Below, in pieces: positions 33,731 to 43,469 of a DNA stretch of 64,000 bases. The notes under the pieces were generated by a model that saw only the letters and a list, made by a program, of their open reading frames with translations, searched no databases and was not told where the DNA came from. The DNA comes from Chitinophaga polysaccharea (GTDB lineage: Bacteria; Bacteroidota; Bacteroidia; Chitinophagales; Chitinophagaceae). Position 1 is the first letter of the stretch; each line of letters begins with the position of its first letter. The stretch is from positions 1 through 64,000 of the forward strand of contig NZ_VIWO01000007.1 of the NCBI RefSeq assembly GCF_007829335.1, given 5' to 3'. Both the position numbers and the translations under genes were made by a program.

Positions 33731-35140
33731 CTATACTTCTTTGATAGCAGCCAGCAGTTCCTGTAATACCTTTTTGGCATCGCCAAACAGCATCGATGTT
33801 TTAGGCTGGAAGAAAAGATCATTTTCGATACCGGCGTATCCTGGTTTCATGCTACGCTTATTTACGATCACCACCTTTGCCTGCTCTATTTCCAGTATAG
33901 GCATCCCATAGATAGGGCTGGCTGGATCATTTTTAGCGGCCGGATTCACCACATCATTGGCGCCTAACACCAGTACTACATCTGTGGTGGGAAACCCGGT
34001 ATTGGCATCTTCCATCTCCAGTAATTTTTCATAGGGCACGTCAGCTTCTGCCAGCAGCACGTTCATATGCCCGGGCATACGCCCTGCCACCGGGTGAATG
34101 GCATATTTTACTTCCACCCCTCTTTCTTCCAGCTGCTTTTCCAGTTCATGGCAGGCGTGCTGGGCCTGGGCCACCGCCAATCCATATCCCGGCACAATGA
34201 TTACTTTATTGGCATAGGCCATGACGACGGCCGCATCATTTAAACTGATTTCCTTATAGTTCCCCTGTTCTTTGCCGCCTACAGCAGCAGCAGCGGCGGC
34301 GCTACCACCAAAGGAGCCAATCAGCACGTTCTTCAGCGAACGATTCATGGCTTTACACATGAGGATAGTCAGGATAGTTCCGGCAGAGCCCACCAGGATT
34401 CCCCCGGTAAGCATCACGGGATTATTGTATAAAAATCCTCCACAGGCAGCGGCTACGCCAGTAAAGGAGTTTAAGAGAGAGATGACCACCGGCATATCTG
34501 CACCGCCAATGGGTAATACGAAGAGAATGCCATAGAACAAGGCCAGTGCCAGTATGGTATAAAATACTACCAGGCTGGAGGCTGTAGCCCCCACACCCAG
34601 TACCAGCCAAACAAACAGGCCTATAATAACAGCCAGCACCCCCAGATTGAGGATATGCTGACCATTAAACGAAAAGTCTTTGATTTTCCCTGCCAGCTTG
34701 CCCCAGGCGATAATACTGCCGGCACAGGAAACCGCGCCAATTACCAGGCTTAGGAGGATAATGGCTACCATCCCTCCCGTAGTGGCTCCGGAAGCTACCA
34801 GGTGATTAAATTCTACAATGGATATCAACGCTGCGCAGGCGCCGCCCATGCCATTAAACATGCTCACCATTTCCGGCATAGCCGTCATTTTCACTTTTTT
34901 GGCAGATAACACGCCAATGATTCCGCCGATGAATAAGCCGGTAAAAATCCAACCGTAATTGTGCAGGGGAACATCATCTACTTTATAAAGGAAGATAGTG
35001 CCCAGGATAGCGAGCGTCATGCCGGCGGCCGCCACCAGGTTACCTTTGCGGGCAGTATCCGGTTTACTTAGCATTTTCAGTCCCAGGATAAATGTAACAG
35101 AGCCGACCAGGTAGATAATTGATAAAATGCTGGATCCCAT
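33731..35140 (-). CDS. pntB: NAD(P) transhydrogenase subunit beta
   Basis: 469 residues. Eight to nine membrane helices (1-265) are followed by the NADP-binding domain III (about 290-469): VIIVPGYGLAVAQAQH, HPVAGRMPGHMNVLLAEA, VLVLGANDVVNPAA and KRSMKPGYAGIEN. With PntA1/PntA2 it forms the proton-translocating enzyme that makes NADPH from NADH using the proton gradient. Part of the pntA1-pntA2-pntB set that continues the hemH-hemG unit. Confidence 0.95.
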   Translation of the reverse strand: MGSSILSIIYLVGSVTFILGLKMLSKPDTARKGNLVAAAGMTLAILGTIFLYKVDDVPLHNYGWIFTGLFIGGIIGVLSAKKVKMTAMPEMVSMFNGMGGACAALISIVEFNHLVASGATTGGMVAIILLSLVIGAVSCAGSIIAWGKLAGKIKDFSFNGQHILNLGVLAVIIGLFVWLVLGVGATASSLVVFYTILALALFYGILFVLPIGGADMPVVISLLNSFTGVAAACGGFLYNNPVMLTGGILVGSAGTILTILMCKAMNRSLKNVLIGSFGGSAAAAAAVGGKEQGNYKEISLNDAAVVMAYANKVIIVPGYGLAVAQAQHACHELEKQLEERGVEVKYAIHPVAGRMPGHMNVLLAEADVPYEKLLEMEDANTGFPTTDVVLVLGANDVVNPAAKNDPASPIYGMPILEIEQAKVVIVNKRSMKPGYAGIENDLFFQPKTSMLFGDAKKVLQELLAAIKEV

Positions 35141-35260
35141 AATGAATAGTACTTAAAGCCGTTAGCCTCCCGTCTTTGGCTGTTAGTAAATGCGGCGCTA
35201 CCGGTACCACTTCAGCTGCAGCATTGGCTAAAATGCTGCACACAAGCGCCAATCCGTTTG

Positions 35261-35572
35261 CTATTTCTTTTTTCCTTTAAACATTTCCAACATACGGTCA
35301 GTTACCACGAAACCACCCACCACGTTGATAGTACCCAGTATCACAGCCAGGAACCCGATAATCAATGCCAGGTAATTATCCGGTTCTGCTTTCCCCATCA
35401 CAATGATAGCACCGATGATAACTACGCCGTGAATAGCATTGGCACCGCTCATCAGGGGCGTATGTAATACAGACGGCACCCTGGAGATAACTTCTACTCC
35501 CAGGAAGATAGACAGGATAACGATATAAATCAGGTCGATATGCTGATGCAAAAACGATAAAATATATTCCAT
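35261..35572 (-). CDS. pntA2: NAD(P) transhydrogenase subunit alpha, membrane part
   Basis: 103 residues with three membrane helices (LIYIVILSIFLGVEVISRVP, AIHGVVIIGAIIVMG, LALIIGFLAVILGTINVVGGF). It corresponds to the C-terminal membrane segment of E. coli PntA. The split alpha subunit is the form seen in many bacteria, including Bacteroidota. Lies 28 bases after pntA1 and 120 bases before pntB. Confidence 0.93.
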   Translation of the reverse strand: MEYILSFLHQHIDLIYIVILSIFLGVEVISRVPSVLHTPLMSGANAIHGVVIIGAIIVMGKAEPDNYLALIIGFLAVILGTINVVGGFVVTDRMLEMFKGKKK

Positions 35573-35600
35573 ATTGAGCGGATGTTTACGTTCCTGACAA

Positions 35601-36731
35601 TTATGCCGGTTGCATCATACTTTTCACACGATCGTTCACTATTTCTCCATTGTGTGTGATACAGGCACCTTTCACGATATCATCTTCAAAATTCAGGTGC
35701 AGTGTTCCTTCCTTGGTCAGCAGAAGTTTCAGGAAATTGAACACATTCTTTGCATATAGTTTACTGGCATCGGCTGGCATAGTAGCAGCCAGGTTGGAAT
35801 TACCGATAATAGTAACGCCTCTGTAATACACTGTTTCATTGTTCTTCGTAACAGCGGTATTGCCGCCGGTAGCTGCCGCCAGGTCGATAATAACGGAGCC
35901 TGGGCGCATCCGGTCCAGCATGTCGCTGCTAACTAATACAGGGGCTGCTTTGCCGGGTATTTGTGCTGTGGTGATCACAATATCGGCCTTGGCAATGCTT
36001 TCAGCAATACGTTGCTGTTGCTGTTGTTTATAGCTTTCGCTTTGTTCTACTGCATATCCCCCGGCACCGGAGGCATCTGCGGCGCCCTCCACTTCCACGA
36101 ATTTTGCGCCCAGGCTCATCACTTCCTCTTTCACGGCCGGCCTGGTATCAAATACCTCCACTACTGCGCCCAGCCGGCGGGCGGTGGCAATGGCCTGCAA
36201 ACCAGCTACGCCGGCGCCCAGTATCAATACCTTGGCCGGGGCTATGCTGCCTGCTGCCGTCATAAACATGGGGAAATAACGGGAATAGCTATACGCCGCC
36301 AGTAATACCGCCTTATAGCCGGCAATATTGGCCTGAGAACTAAGCACATCCATTACCTGCGCCCGGGTGGTACGGGGAATGGTATCCAGGCTGAAAGCCG
36401 TAATATTCCGGGAAGCCCAGTATTCCACCTCGCCGACGCGATATAGTGGTTGTAAAATACCTGTAATGATTTTGCCGGGAGGGATCTGATCTATCCATTC
36501 GCGGGAAGGAGCCTGCAGGGTGAAGATTATATCTGCACCGGCGAGTATGGCCTCGCCGGTTTTAACCAGCGCGCCCGCCTGCATATAGGCGTCATCGTTA
36601 TAAAATGCACTATCGCCGGCGCCCTGCTCCACCCACACGGTCACCGACATTTGCTGCAGTTGCTTTACTACTTCGGGCGTTAGCGACACCCTGGTTTCGC
36701 CGTTTTTTTCCTTTAAAATTCCTGCAATCAT
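35601..36731 (-). CDS. pntA1: NAD(P) transhydrogenase subunit alpha, NAD-binding part
   Basis: 376 residues, the soluble NAD(H)-binding domain I. Marks: GILKEKNGETRVSLTPE, SLDTIPRTTRAQVMDVLSSQ, KVLILGAGVAGLQAIATARRLGA (Rossmann), ADIVITTAQIPGKAAPVLV and VIIDLAAATGGN. Gap of 61 bases to hemG upstream, so transcription may continue from the hemH promoter. Confidence 0.95.
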   Translation of the reverse strand: MIAGILKEKNGETRVSLTPEVVKQLQQMSVTVWVEQGAGDSAFYNDDAYMQAGALVKTGEAILAGADIIFTLQAPSREWIDQIPPGKIITGILQPLYRVGEVEYWASRNITAFSLDTIPRTTRAQVMDVLSSQANIAGYKAVLLAAYSYSRYFPMFMTAAGSIAPAKVLILGAGVAGLQAIATARRLGAVVEVFDTRPAVKEEVMSLGAKFVEVEGAADASGAGGYAVEQSESYKQQQQQRIAESIAKADIVITTAQIPGKAAPVLVSSDMLDRMRPGSVIIDLAAATGGNTAVTKNNETVYYRGVTIIGNSNLAATMPADASKLYAKNVFNFLKLLLTKEGTLHLNFEDDIVKGACITHNGEIVNDRVKSMMQPA

Positions 36732-36792
36732 CTGGTGGAAATTTATAATGGAATATAAAGAAAAAACGGCAACAACGAACTATTTTTTTTGA

Positions 36793-38139
36793 TTAATTTT
36801 TCTTCAGTGAAGCGGCTAACGTAGCAGCATGCTGCAGTAATGCGGGAATAGCCACGCCCTGCACATAGTTGCCGCTGATTATTAGTCCCGGGTATTTTTC
36901 TTCAAATGCGTGTACTGCTTCGCGCAACTTCGCATGTCCCACATTCAATTGGGGAATAGCATGCTTCCACTCGCTGAGCCGCTGCATCACCGGGGCGGCG
37001 GTAAGTCCCAGCAGGGCGGTAATTTCCGCGATCACACGCTGTTGCAAAGTAGCCGTATCCATTTCGCGGAACAGGTGTTCCTGCCGCGCTCCACCCAGGA
37101 ATACGGTAAACAGTATCTTGCCGGCAGGCGCCTTATCAGGAAATATAGCCGAATTACAAATGGCTCCCAGGAAATGCTTGTTTTCTGCATGCGGCACCAG
37201 GAAACCAAAACCATCCAGCGGCTGGGGCAATGCCGTAGCATCAAATCCCAGGTGTAATACGCCCATATGTGGATAAGTTATCTGGTGCAACAGGCCTTGC
37301 AATGACGGGTCCAGTGCGCCGATGGTATCGGCGGTTACATAGGCAGGCGTGGTAAATATCACCCTGGCAGCAGTATAGATAGTGGATACGCCGTTGTCGG
37401 TTACGTTCACCGTGTAGCCTTCATCCGCCTTACCAACACTGGTGACGATACTGTTAAAACGTACCGGGGTAGACAACAACTGTTGTAAACGGTTGGTCAA
37501 TGCCTGGTTGCCTCCTTTGAAACTGATGATTCTCCTGCCTCCCATCGCATTTTTATCTTTCATCAGTCCTTTGGTAACACTCCCATATTCCCGCTCCCAG
37601 CGCGGCAAGGCCGGCAATACTTCGCCGATGCTCATAGCATCAGGATTGCCCGCATAAATGCCCGACAATACAGGGTCAAATACATAGTCGGCTATCTCTA
37701 TATTAAACCGGCGGGTAACAAAGGCAGTCACGGTTTCTTCTCCAGCAGGAGGTGCCGGCTTCCGAAATCGCTCGGTAAACAGGCGCCACTTGCTGCTTCC
37801 GCTCAGGTAGGGTGAAGACAGGATCTTCAGCGGATGGGGAGATACCCCATGCAATTGGTTATTTCTTACCAGGAAACGGTGTTTGCTGGCAGCCGTTGCC
37901 TGCAAAATCTCTCCCTCCAATTCCAGCTCTTTAAAAAAAGCCAGTATTTCGGGGGAAGCGGCGATGGTATTAGCGCCGGCATCCAGCTCAAATCCATCGG
38001 TGTGCAACGATTTCATGACCCCGCCCGCATGATCCGAGGCCTCCAGCACCAGGTAGGGCACCTGTTGCCGCTGTAGTTCATACGCTATGCTCAGCCCGGA
38101 TAAACCGGCGCCAATGATCAATACGGGTTGTTCATTCAT
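36793..38139 (-). CDS. hemG: Protoporphyrinogen oxidase, FAD type (HemY-like)
   Basis: 448 residues. An FAD flavoprotein with VLIIGAGLSGLSIAYEL, LVLEASDHAGGVMKS and DAGANTIAASPE at the N-terminus and GLIISGNYVQGVAIPALLQHA at the C-terminus. Oxidises protoporphyrinogen IX to protoporphyrin IX with oxygen. In Gram-positive bacteria the same family oxidises coproporphyrinogen; the HemF gene nearby argues for the protoporphyrin route here. Directly follows hemH (nine-base gap). The name hemG is used here in the broad sense; hemY would also be correct. Confidence 0.9.
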   Translation of the reverse strand: MNEQPVLIIGAGLSGLSIAYELQRQQVPYLVLEASDHAGGVMKSLHTDGFELDAGANTIAASPEILAFFKELELEGEILQATAASKHRFLVRNNQLHGVSPHPLKILSSPYLSGSSKWRLFTERFRKPAPPAGEETVTAFVTRRFNIEIADYVFDPVLSGIYAGNPDAMSIGEVLPALPRWEREYGSVTKGLMKDKNAMGGRRIISFKGGNQALTNRLQQLLSTPVRFNSIVTSVGKADEGYTVNVTDNGVSTIYTAARVIFTTPAYVTADTIGALDPSLQGLLHQITYPHMGVLHLGFDATALPQPLDGFGFLVPHAENKHFLGAICNSAIFPDKAPAGKILFTVFLGGARQEHLFREMDTATLQQRVIAEITALLGLTAAPVMQRLSEWKHAIPQLNVGHAKLREAVHAFEEKYPGLIISGNYVQGVAIPALLQHAATLAASLKKN

Positions 38140-38148
38140 AAGAAAAAA

Positions 38149-39195
38149 TTATACAGCTTCCTGCTGTGTGACGATCTGGGTACAATATTTTACTACCGCT
38201 TTTACCCACAAAGGATGGATATTCAAACAAGGTATCATCGTAAAGGTTTCTCCCCCATGTTGCAGGAAACTATGCTTACCTTCTTCCGCAATCTCCTCCA
38301 GCGTTTCCAGGCAATCTGACACAAACGCCGGGCACACGACCAGTAGTTTCTTCTTCCCTTCTGCCGGCAAAGCTTCCAGCCGGGAAGCCGTATAAGGCTT
38401 CATCCACTCTTCACGTCCCAGCCTCGATTGGAAAGAGATGCCCCATTTTTCCGGGGGCAATCCCAGCGCTTCTGCCACCAATTCCGATGTAATCGTTACC
38501 TGGTGGCGATAACAGAAATCATGCGCCGGTGATTTTACATGACAGCAATCATTTACTTTCATGCAATGCGCTCCGGTAGGATCGCCTTTACGCAAATGCC
38601 GCTCCGGCAATCCGTGATAACTAAACAGTACATAGTCGTAATCGCGCTGCAGGTAAGGACGCATACTTTCAGCCAATGCATGAATATAATCCGGTTCATC
38701 ATAGAACGGCGGTACGATCGATAGCTTAAACTTATATTGCTTCTTTTTGAATATTTCCTGCGCATATTCTGCCGCTGTTTCATAAGACGACATGGCATAA
38801 TGCGGGTACAATGGTAACACCACCACTTCCTTCAGCTGCGGGTTTTGCTTGAGCAGGTTCTCAAATGCCACTTCCGGGCTGGGATTCCCATAACGCATGG
38901 CTATCTCCACCGGCACTTCCATATCATTCTGCACGGCCATCTGTAACTGCTTCGTTAACACCACCAGCGGAGAACCTTCGTCCCACCAGATAGAAGCATA
39001 CGCCTTGGCAGATTGTTCGGCACGTTTGGGTACAATGATCCCTTCAATTAATATTTTACGAAACAACCATGGATAGTCTATCACGCGCTTGTCCATCAGA
39101 AACTCTATCAGGTAACGTTTTACATCCGGTACAGCGGTAGAATCGGGCGACCCGAGGTTCATCAATATTATTCCTACATCAGATTTAGACACCAT
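38149..39195 (-). CDS. hemH: Ferrochelatase
   Basis: 348 residues. Inserts Fe(II) into the porphyrin in the last heme step. Family marks: GIILMNLGSPDS, YWWDEGSP-like SIWWDEGSPL, AMRYGNPS, VVLPLYPHYAMSSYETA and the active-site FSYHGLPERHLRKGDP (His). The late motif SRLGREEWMKPYT is also present. First gene of the leftward unit; its -7 box is 16 bases upstream of the ATG, next to palindromic repeat copy C. Confidence 0.95.
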   Translation of the reverse strand: MVSKSDVGIILMNLGSPDSTAVPDVKRYLIEFLMDKRVIDYPWLFRKILIEGIIVPKRAEQSAKAYASIWWDEGSPLVVLTKQLQMAVQNDMEVPVEIAMRYGNPSPEVAFENLLKQNPQLKEVVVLPLYPHYAMSSYETAAEYAQEIFKKKQYKFKLSIVPPFYDEPDYIHALAESMRPYLQRDYDYVLFSYHGLPERHLRKGDPTGAHCMKVNDCCHVKSPAHDFCYRHQVTITSELVAEALGLPPEKWGISFQSRLGREEWMKPYTASRLEALPAEGKKKLLVVCPAFVSDCLETLEEIAEEGKHSFLQHGGETFTMIPCLNIHPLWVKAVVKYCTQIVTQQEAV

Positions 39196-39211
39196 TTCTT
39201 ATAAATTGCAG

Positions 39212-39219
39212 CAAAACTA
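39212..39219 (-). promoter_or_regulatory. -7 box of hemH
   Basis: Minus strand TAGTTTTG, full consensus. The -33 region about 19 bases upstream falls in the heptad units flanking palindromic repeat C (CTTT of 39239-39242), so the repeat abuts or forms part of the promoter. Confidence 0.5.
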
Positions 39220-39238
39220 ACGAAAAAGGCGAAAGCAG

Positions 39239-39332
39239 AAAGCATAAAGCACAAAGCTATTGAAGCGAATAATCTTTACGGATATTTACCTGGGTTCATC
39301 AGTCGCTTTAATAGCTTTGTGCTTTATGCTTT
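39239..39332. repeat. Palindromic heptad repeat, copy C, between the two heme units
   Basis: Arms of 30 bp (39239-39268 and 39303-39332) with a single mismatch. The left side carries four 7-base units in a row from 39231 (AAAGCAG, AAAGCAT, AAAGCAC, AAAGCTA). The centre contains GGATATTTACC. It lies between the divergent hemH and hemA promoters. Confidence 0.85.
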
Positions 39333-39442
39333 TAGCTTCCCTAGTGTCATTATTTTGTAAATACAAAACCTGATAAAAATCATTTTTTCGTCGTGATGAT
39401 TACCAGTAGGAGAAATGACACACTAATGACAGCCTAAACCCT

Positions 39443-39471
39443 TTTGTTTGCAACGTATGCAAGTACTTTTG
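39443..39471 (+). promoter_or_regulatory. Promoter of the hemA-hemL operon
   Basis: -33 TTTG (39443-39446), 17-base spacer, -7 TACTTTTG (39464-39471). The hemA ATG lies 23 bases further on at 39495. Confidence 0.6.
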
Positions 39472-39494
39472 CACCCGGAAGCTTATACAAGAAC

Positions 39495-40748
39495 ATGCAG
39501 GTCAGTCATTCAAAAGAAATAGCAAATTTTCATATTGTTGGGATCAACTATAAGAAAACCGACGCTGCTATCAGGGGATTATACGCCATCAATCCGGCCC
39601 AATACCAACAGCTCCTGGAGCAGGCCAGGACAGTACAACTGAACGATCTTTTTGTACTATCCACTTGTAACAGAACAGAAGTATACGGATTTGCCGCGCA
39701 TCCCGGGCAGTTGATAGACTTGTTGTGCAAGGAATCAAACGGTGACAGAAACCAGTTGGAAGAATTAGCCTATGCCAAATCAGGCGAAGAAGCCGTAAGA
39801 CATCTTTACCAGGTAGGCACCGGCCTCGACTCCCAGATACTCGGTGATTATGAAATCATCGGCCAGATCCGCAATGCCGCAAAATTTGCCAAAGCACAAC
39901 AGAGCCTCGGTAGTTTTCTCGAAAGACTGGTGAACAGCGTATTACAGGTTTCCAAACTGATTAAAACAGAAACAGGGCTCAGCAAAGGCACCGTGTCTGT
40001 GGCTTTTGCTACCGTACGGATGCTGGAACGTATCTGCCCCGATATCAAAAATAAAAAAGTAGTATTGTTGGGTGTAGGCAAAATAGGCCGCAATACCTGC
40101 AAGAACATGATCGAATACCTCGGTGTAAAGGAGATTACACTCATTAACCGCACCGAACAGGTAGCTGCCGATTTTGCAGATCAACATGGCCTGAAATACG
40201 CACCCTATGAAAATATGGTCAGCGAAATGCAACAGGCAGATGTAATCCTGGTGGCCTCCAATGCGCCACAACCCACCGTACTGGCAGAACATTTCCACGG
40301 CTCCTCTCCAAAGCTCATTATCGACCTTTCTATACCGTTCAACGTAGAAGCCGCCGTAGGAGAATTGCCGCATATTCAACTGGTAAATGTGGATGAACTG
40401 TCCAAAGTACAGGATGAAACGCTGCAAAACAGGCTGGGTGAAGTGCCTAAAGCCATGGCTATTATCGATGAGTACATGGAAGAATTCCTCTACTGGTACA
40501 AAATGCGCAAACACGCCGTGGTACTCAAAGCAGTGAAAGATAAACTGCAGGAAATACATACCCGCGAAATACAACAGCAGAAGAACGGAGAACATTATAA
40601 ACTGGAAGATATAGAACTGGTATCTTCCCGCATCATACAAAAAATGATTAATCTCATGGCAGGTAAAGTACGCAAGGAAGCCGATAAAAGCGACCAGTAC
40701 ATTGCTATGATCAACGATATTTTCGAGACAGGCGTTAATCAGGAATAA
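39495..40748 (+). CDS. hemA: Glutamyl-tRNA reductase
   Basis: 417 residues from the ATG at 39495; an in-frame start at 39444 would lie upstream of the -7 box. Reduces glutamyl-tRNA to glutamate-1-semialdehyde, the entry to C5-type tetrapyrrole synthesis. Catalytic Cys58 is in LSTCNRTEVYG; QILGDYEIIGQIRNA and the NADPH site VVLLGVGKIGRNTCKNM follow, then a long C-terminal dimerisation helix. First gene of hemACDEFBL; hemC begins three bases after its stop. Confidence 0.95.
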   Translation: MQVSHSKEIANFHIVGINYKKTDAAIRGLYAINPAQYQQLLEQARTVQLNDLFVLSTCNRTEVYGFAAHPGQLIDLLCKESNGDRNQLEELAYAKSGEEAVRHLYQVGTGLDSQILGDYEIIGQIRNAAKFAKAQQSLGSFLERLVNSVLQVSKLIKTETGLSKGTVSVAFATVRMLERICPDIKNKKVVLLGVGKIGRNTCKNMIEYLGVKEITLINRTEQVAADFADQHGLKYAPYENMVSEMQQADVILVASNAPQPTVLAEHFHGSSPKLIIDLSIPFNVEAAVGELPHIQLVNVDELSKVQDETLQNRLGEVPKAMAIIDEYMEEFLYWYKMRKHAVVLKAVKDKLQEIHTREIQQQKNGEHYKLEDIELVSSRIIQKMINLMAGKVRKEADKSDQYIAMINDIFETGVNQE

Positions 40749-40751
40749 ACA

Positions 40752-41672
40752 ATGGAAAAAGTTATCAGGATAGGTACAAGAGACAGTCAGCTGGCACTCT
40801 GGCAGGCACACCAGGTAAACGATCTGCTCACCGCGCAGGGCTACCGCACCGAACTGGTGCCCATCAAAAGTGAAGGCGATATTGACCTGGTAACACCCCT
40901 CTATGAAATAGGCGTACAAGGTATCTTCACCAAAAGCCTGGACCTGGCACTGCTTAATAACCGTATAGACATTGCCGTTCATTCCTTCAAAGATGTTCCT
41001 ACACAACTACCGCAGCAAATAGTACATGCCGCCATCCTGAAACGTGGACCGGTAAAAGATTTGCTGGTATATAAAACCAATACCGACTTCCTGGAACAAC
41101 CCGGGTATATTGCTCACATTGCTACCAGCAGCGTGCGCCGTAAAGCGCAATGGCTGCGCAAATATCCACAACACCAGCTGCACAACCTGCGCGGGAATGT
41201 AAATACCCGCCTTCAGAAACTGGCCGCTGAAAGCTGGGACGGTGCTATCTTCGCCGCTGCAGGACTGGAGAGGATTAATGTACGCCCGGCCACTTCCGTC
41301 TATCTCGACTGGATGCTGCCAGCTCCCGCTCAGGGCGCCGTAGTAGCCGTATGCAGGGAAGATGACCAATTTTGCCTCGATGCCTGTGCCGCCTTTAACG
41401 ATGCCGACACTGCCCTGGCCACTCAAATAGAACGCGAATTTTTACGTACCCTCATGGGCGGATGCACCACCCCTATCAGCGCGTATGCTTATATACAAGA
41501 CCATACCGTTCACTTTAGCGGAGAACTCTGCAGCCTGGACGGATCCCAGTTTTTCAGTACTTCACATGAAGTGCCCCTGGATCAGGCCCAACAACTGGGC
41601 CAACGTGCAGCAGAGGAAATTATGGCGCAAGGTGGCGCTGAAATTGTAGCTCAGATCAGAAATGCCAAATGA
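40752..41672 (+). CDS. hemC: Hydroxymethylbilane synthase (porphobilinogen deaminase)
   Basis: 306 residues. Joins four porphobilinogens into hydroxymethylbilane. The N-terminus is IRIGTRDSQLALWQA; HSFKDVPTQLP, SSVRRKAQWL and NLRGNVNTRL carry substrate-binding Arg residues. The dipyrromethane cofactor is attached to Cys238 in LMGGCTTPIS. The gene overlaps hemD by 11 bases, so their translation is probably coupled. Confidence 0.95.
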   Translation: MEKVIRIGTRDSQLALWQAHQVNDLLTAQGYRTELVPIKSEGDIDLVTPLYEIGVQGIFTKSLDLALLNNRIDIAVHSFKDVPTQLPQQIVHAAILKRGPVKDLLVYKTNTDFLEQPGYIAHIATSSVRRKAQWLRKYPQHQLHNLRGNVNTRLQKLAAESWDGAIFAAAGLERINVRPATSVYLDWMLPAPAQGAVVAVCREDDQFCLDACAAFNDADTALATQIEREFLRTLMGGCTTPISAYAYIQDHTVHFSGELCSLDGSQFFSTSHEVPLDQAQQLGQRAAEEIMAQGGAEIVAQIRNAK

Positions 41673-42405
41673 TCAATACCGCATATTATGCACCAGGCCG
41701 CTGACAGACAGCTCCATCGCTGTTGCTGGTGAAAATGGTATTCATATAGACGTTAAAGATTTTATCCAGATAAAACCGCTTCCCAACGAAGCATTATGGG
41801 GCCCGGAAAAAATACGCCATCTCTTCCGGCCCGGTACCGTACAGGTTTTTACCAGCGCCAATGCCGTAAAAATACTGGCTAAATATTACATAAGGCAAGG
41901 GGCCGACTGGTACATTATCCGGGACGCCAACATCTGTTGTATCTCCGGAAAAACAAAACAGCTACTGGAAGAAACCTTCTTAGATTGTAAAATACTGGCG
42001 GAAGCAGCCTACGGCAAAGACCTGGCAACAGCCATCATTCAACTGGGCAATATCACCGAGGTAAATTTCTTCTGCGGTACACAACGCAGGGATGAACTAC
42101 CCGGTATATTGACAGCAGCAGGGATTACCGTCAACGAATACGTGATCTACGAAAATATTCCCACACCGGAAGTAGTCGCCACCGATTATGATGGTATATT
42201 CTTTTTCAGTCCCAGCGCCGTTAAAAGCTATTTTTCTGCCAATAAACTGGCGCCTAAAACGGTTTGCTTTGCCATTGGCCGTACAACAGCTACCTCGCTG
42301 AAAGAACATACCGACAATAAGATTATAATAAGCCCCGGTACAGATGAAGCGTACATGGTGCAAACAGCTATATTTTATTTTAACAACATTAATTGCTACG
42401 AATGA
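41662..42405 (+). CDS. hemD: Uroporphyrinogen-III synthase
   Basis: 247 residues. The family is very divergent; recognition rests on the bilobed HemD pattern (ILCTRPLTDSSIAVAG at the start, VFTSANAVKIL, FFCGTQRRDELPGIL, then IFFFSPSAVKSYF and CFAIGRTTATSLKEH) and on its place between hemC and hemE. Closes hydroxymethylbilane with ring D inversion. Starts inside hemC and its stop overlaps the hemE start (ATGA). Confidence 0.9.
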   Translation: MPNDQYRILCTRPLTDSSIAVAGENGIHIDVKDFIQIKPLPNEALWGPEKIRHLFRPGTVQVFTSANAVKILAKYYIRQGADWYIIRDANICCISGKTKQLLEETFLDCKILAEAAYGKDLATAIIQLGNITEVNFFCGTQRRDELPGILTAAGITVNEYVIYENIPTPEVVATDYDGIFFFSPSAVKSYFSANKLAPKTVCFAIGRTTATSLKEHTDNKIIISPGTDEAYMVQTAIFYFNNINCYE

Positions 42406-43430
42406 GCGCATTGAAGAACGACTTATTACTGAAGGCCCTTAAAGGTGAAACCGTTTCCCGCACACCCGTATGGATGATGCGCCAGGCTGGTCGCTACCTC
42501 CCGGATTATATCAAGCTGCGTGATAAATATTCCTTTTTTGAACGTTGTGAAAATCCAGAGCTGGCCACAGAAATAACCGTTATGCCGGTAGACCAGGTGG
42601 GCGTTGATGCCGCCATCATTTTTTCTGACATCCTCGTAGTACCACAAGCCATGGGCCTGGAAGTACAGCTGGTAGAAAAAGTAGGTCCCCTGCTGCCTGC
42701 CCCCATCAAGTCCGCCGCCGACCTGCAACGTGTATGCGTGCCGGATGTACAGGAAAGACTGCACTATGTATTTGATGCGCTGAAACTCACGAAAAAGACA
42801 CTGGATGGCCGCGTGCCACTCATCGGCTTCGGCGGCGCCCCCTGGACACTGCTCTGCTACATGGTACAGGGAAAAGGCTCCAAAACCTTCGACGAAGCAA
42901 AAGCATTCTGCTACCAGCAACCTGAAGTAGCCCATCAGCTGCTGCAAATGATCACCGATACCACCATCGCTTACCTGAAAGCACAGGTAGCCGCCGGCGC
43001 GGATACCGTACAGGTATTTGACTCCTGGGGTGGTTTGCTGAGCCCGCAGGACTTCGAAGTATTTTCTTTACAATATATCCGCCAGATAGTAGCCGCCATG
43101 AAAGATATCTGTCCTACTATCGTATTCGCCAAAGGCGCCTGGTTTGCCCTGGAAGATATGGCTGCTACCGGCGCGCATGGCCTGGGCATCGACTGGTGCA
43201 TTAAACCGGAACTGGCCCGCCAGTTTGCCGGCAACAACATTACCTTACAGGGCAACTTCGATCCGGCTAAATTGCTGGCGCCCATCCCTGAAATTGAAAA
43301 GTCAGTGAAGGAAATGCTGAAAGGCTTTGGTAGACAACGTTACATCGCTAACCTGGGACATGGCATTTTGCCCAATGTACCGGTAGACCATGCCAAAGCA
43401 TTCGTGGAAACCGTGAAAGCACACGGGTAA
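42402..43430 (+). CDS. hemE: Uroporphyrinogen decarboxylase
   Basis: 342 residues from the ATG at 42402, which overlaps the hemD stop by two bases. Removes four carboxyls from uroporphyrinogen III to give coproporphyrinogen III. Marks: PVWMMRQAGRYLPDY, IIFSDILVVPQAMG, IGFGGAPWTLLCYM, VFDSWGGLLSP and ANLGHGILPNVPVDH. Normal length. Confidence 0.96.
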   Translation: MSALKNDLLLKALKGETVSRTPVWMMRQAGRYLPDYIKLRDKYSFFERCENPELATEITVMPVDQVGVDAAIIFSDILVVPQAMGLEVQLVEKVGPLLPAPIKSAADLQRVCVPDVQERLHYVFDALKLTKKTLDGRVPLIGFGGAPWTLLCYMVQGKGSKTFDEAKAFCYQQPEVAHQLLQMITDTTIAYLKAQVAAGADTVQVFDSWGGLLSPQDFEVFSLQYIRQIVAAMKDICPTIVFAKGAWFALEDMAATGAHGLGIDWCIKPELARQFAGNNITLQGNFDPAKLLAPIPEIEKSVKEMLKGFGRQRYIANLGHGILPNVPVDHAKAFVETVKAHG

Positions 43431-43469
43431 CAAGACATACAGGCGATTGATCTTTAAAAGCAAGGCTCT

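Noticed and set aside
39942..41006. 354-codon minus-strand frame opposite hemA and hemC
   Set aside because: Long only because the coding strand lacks the complementary stop words; it crosses two conserved genes and has no promoter.
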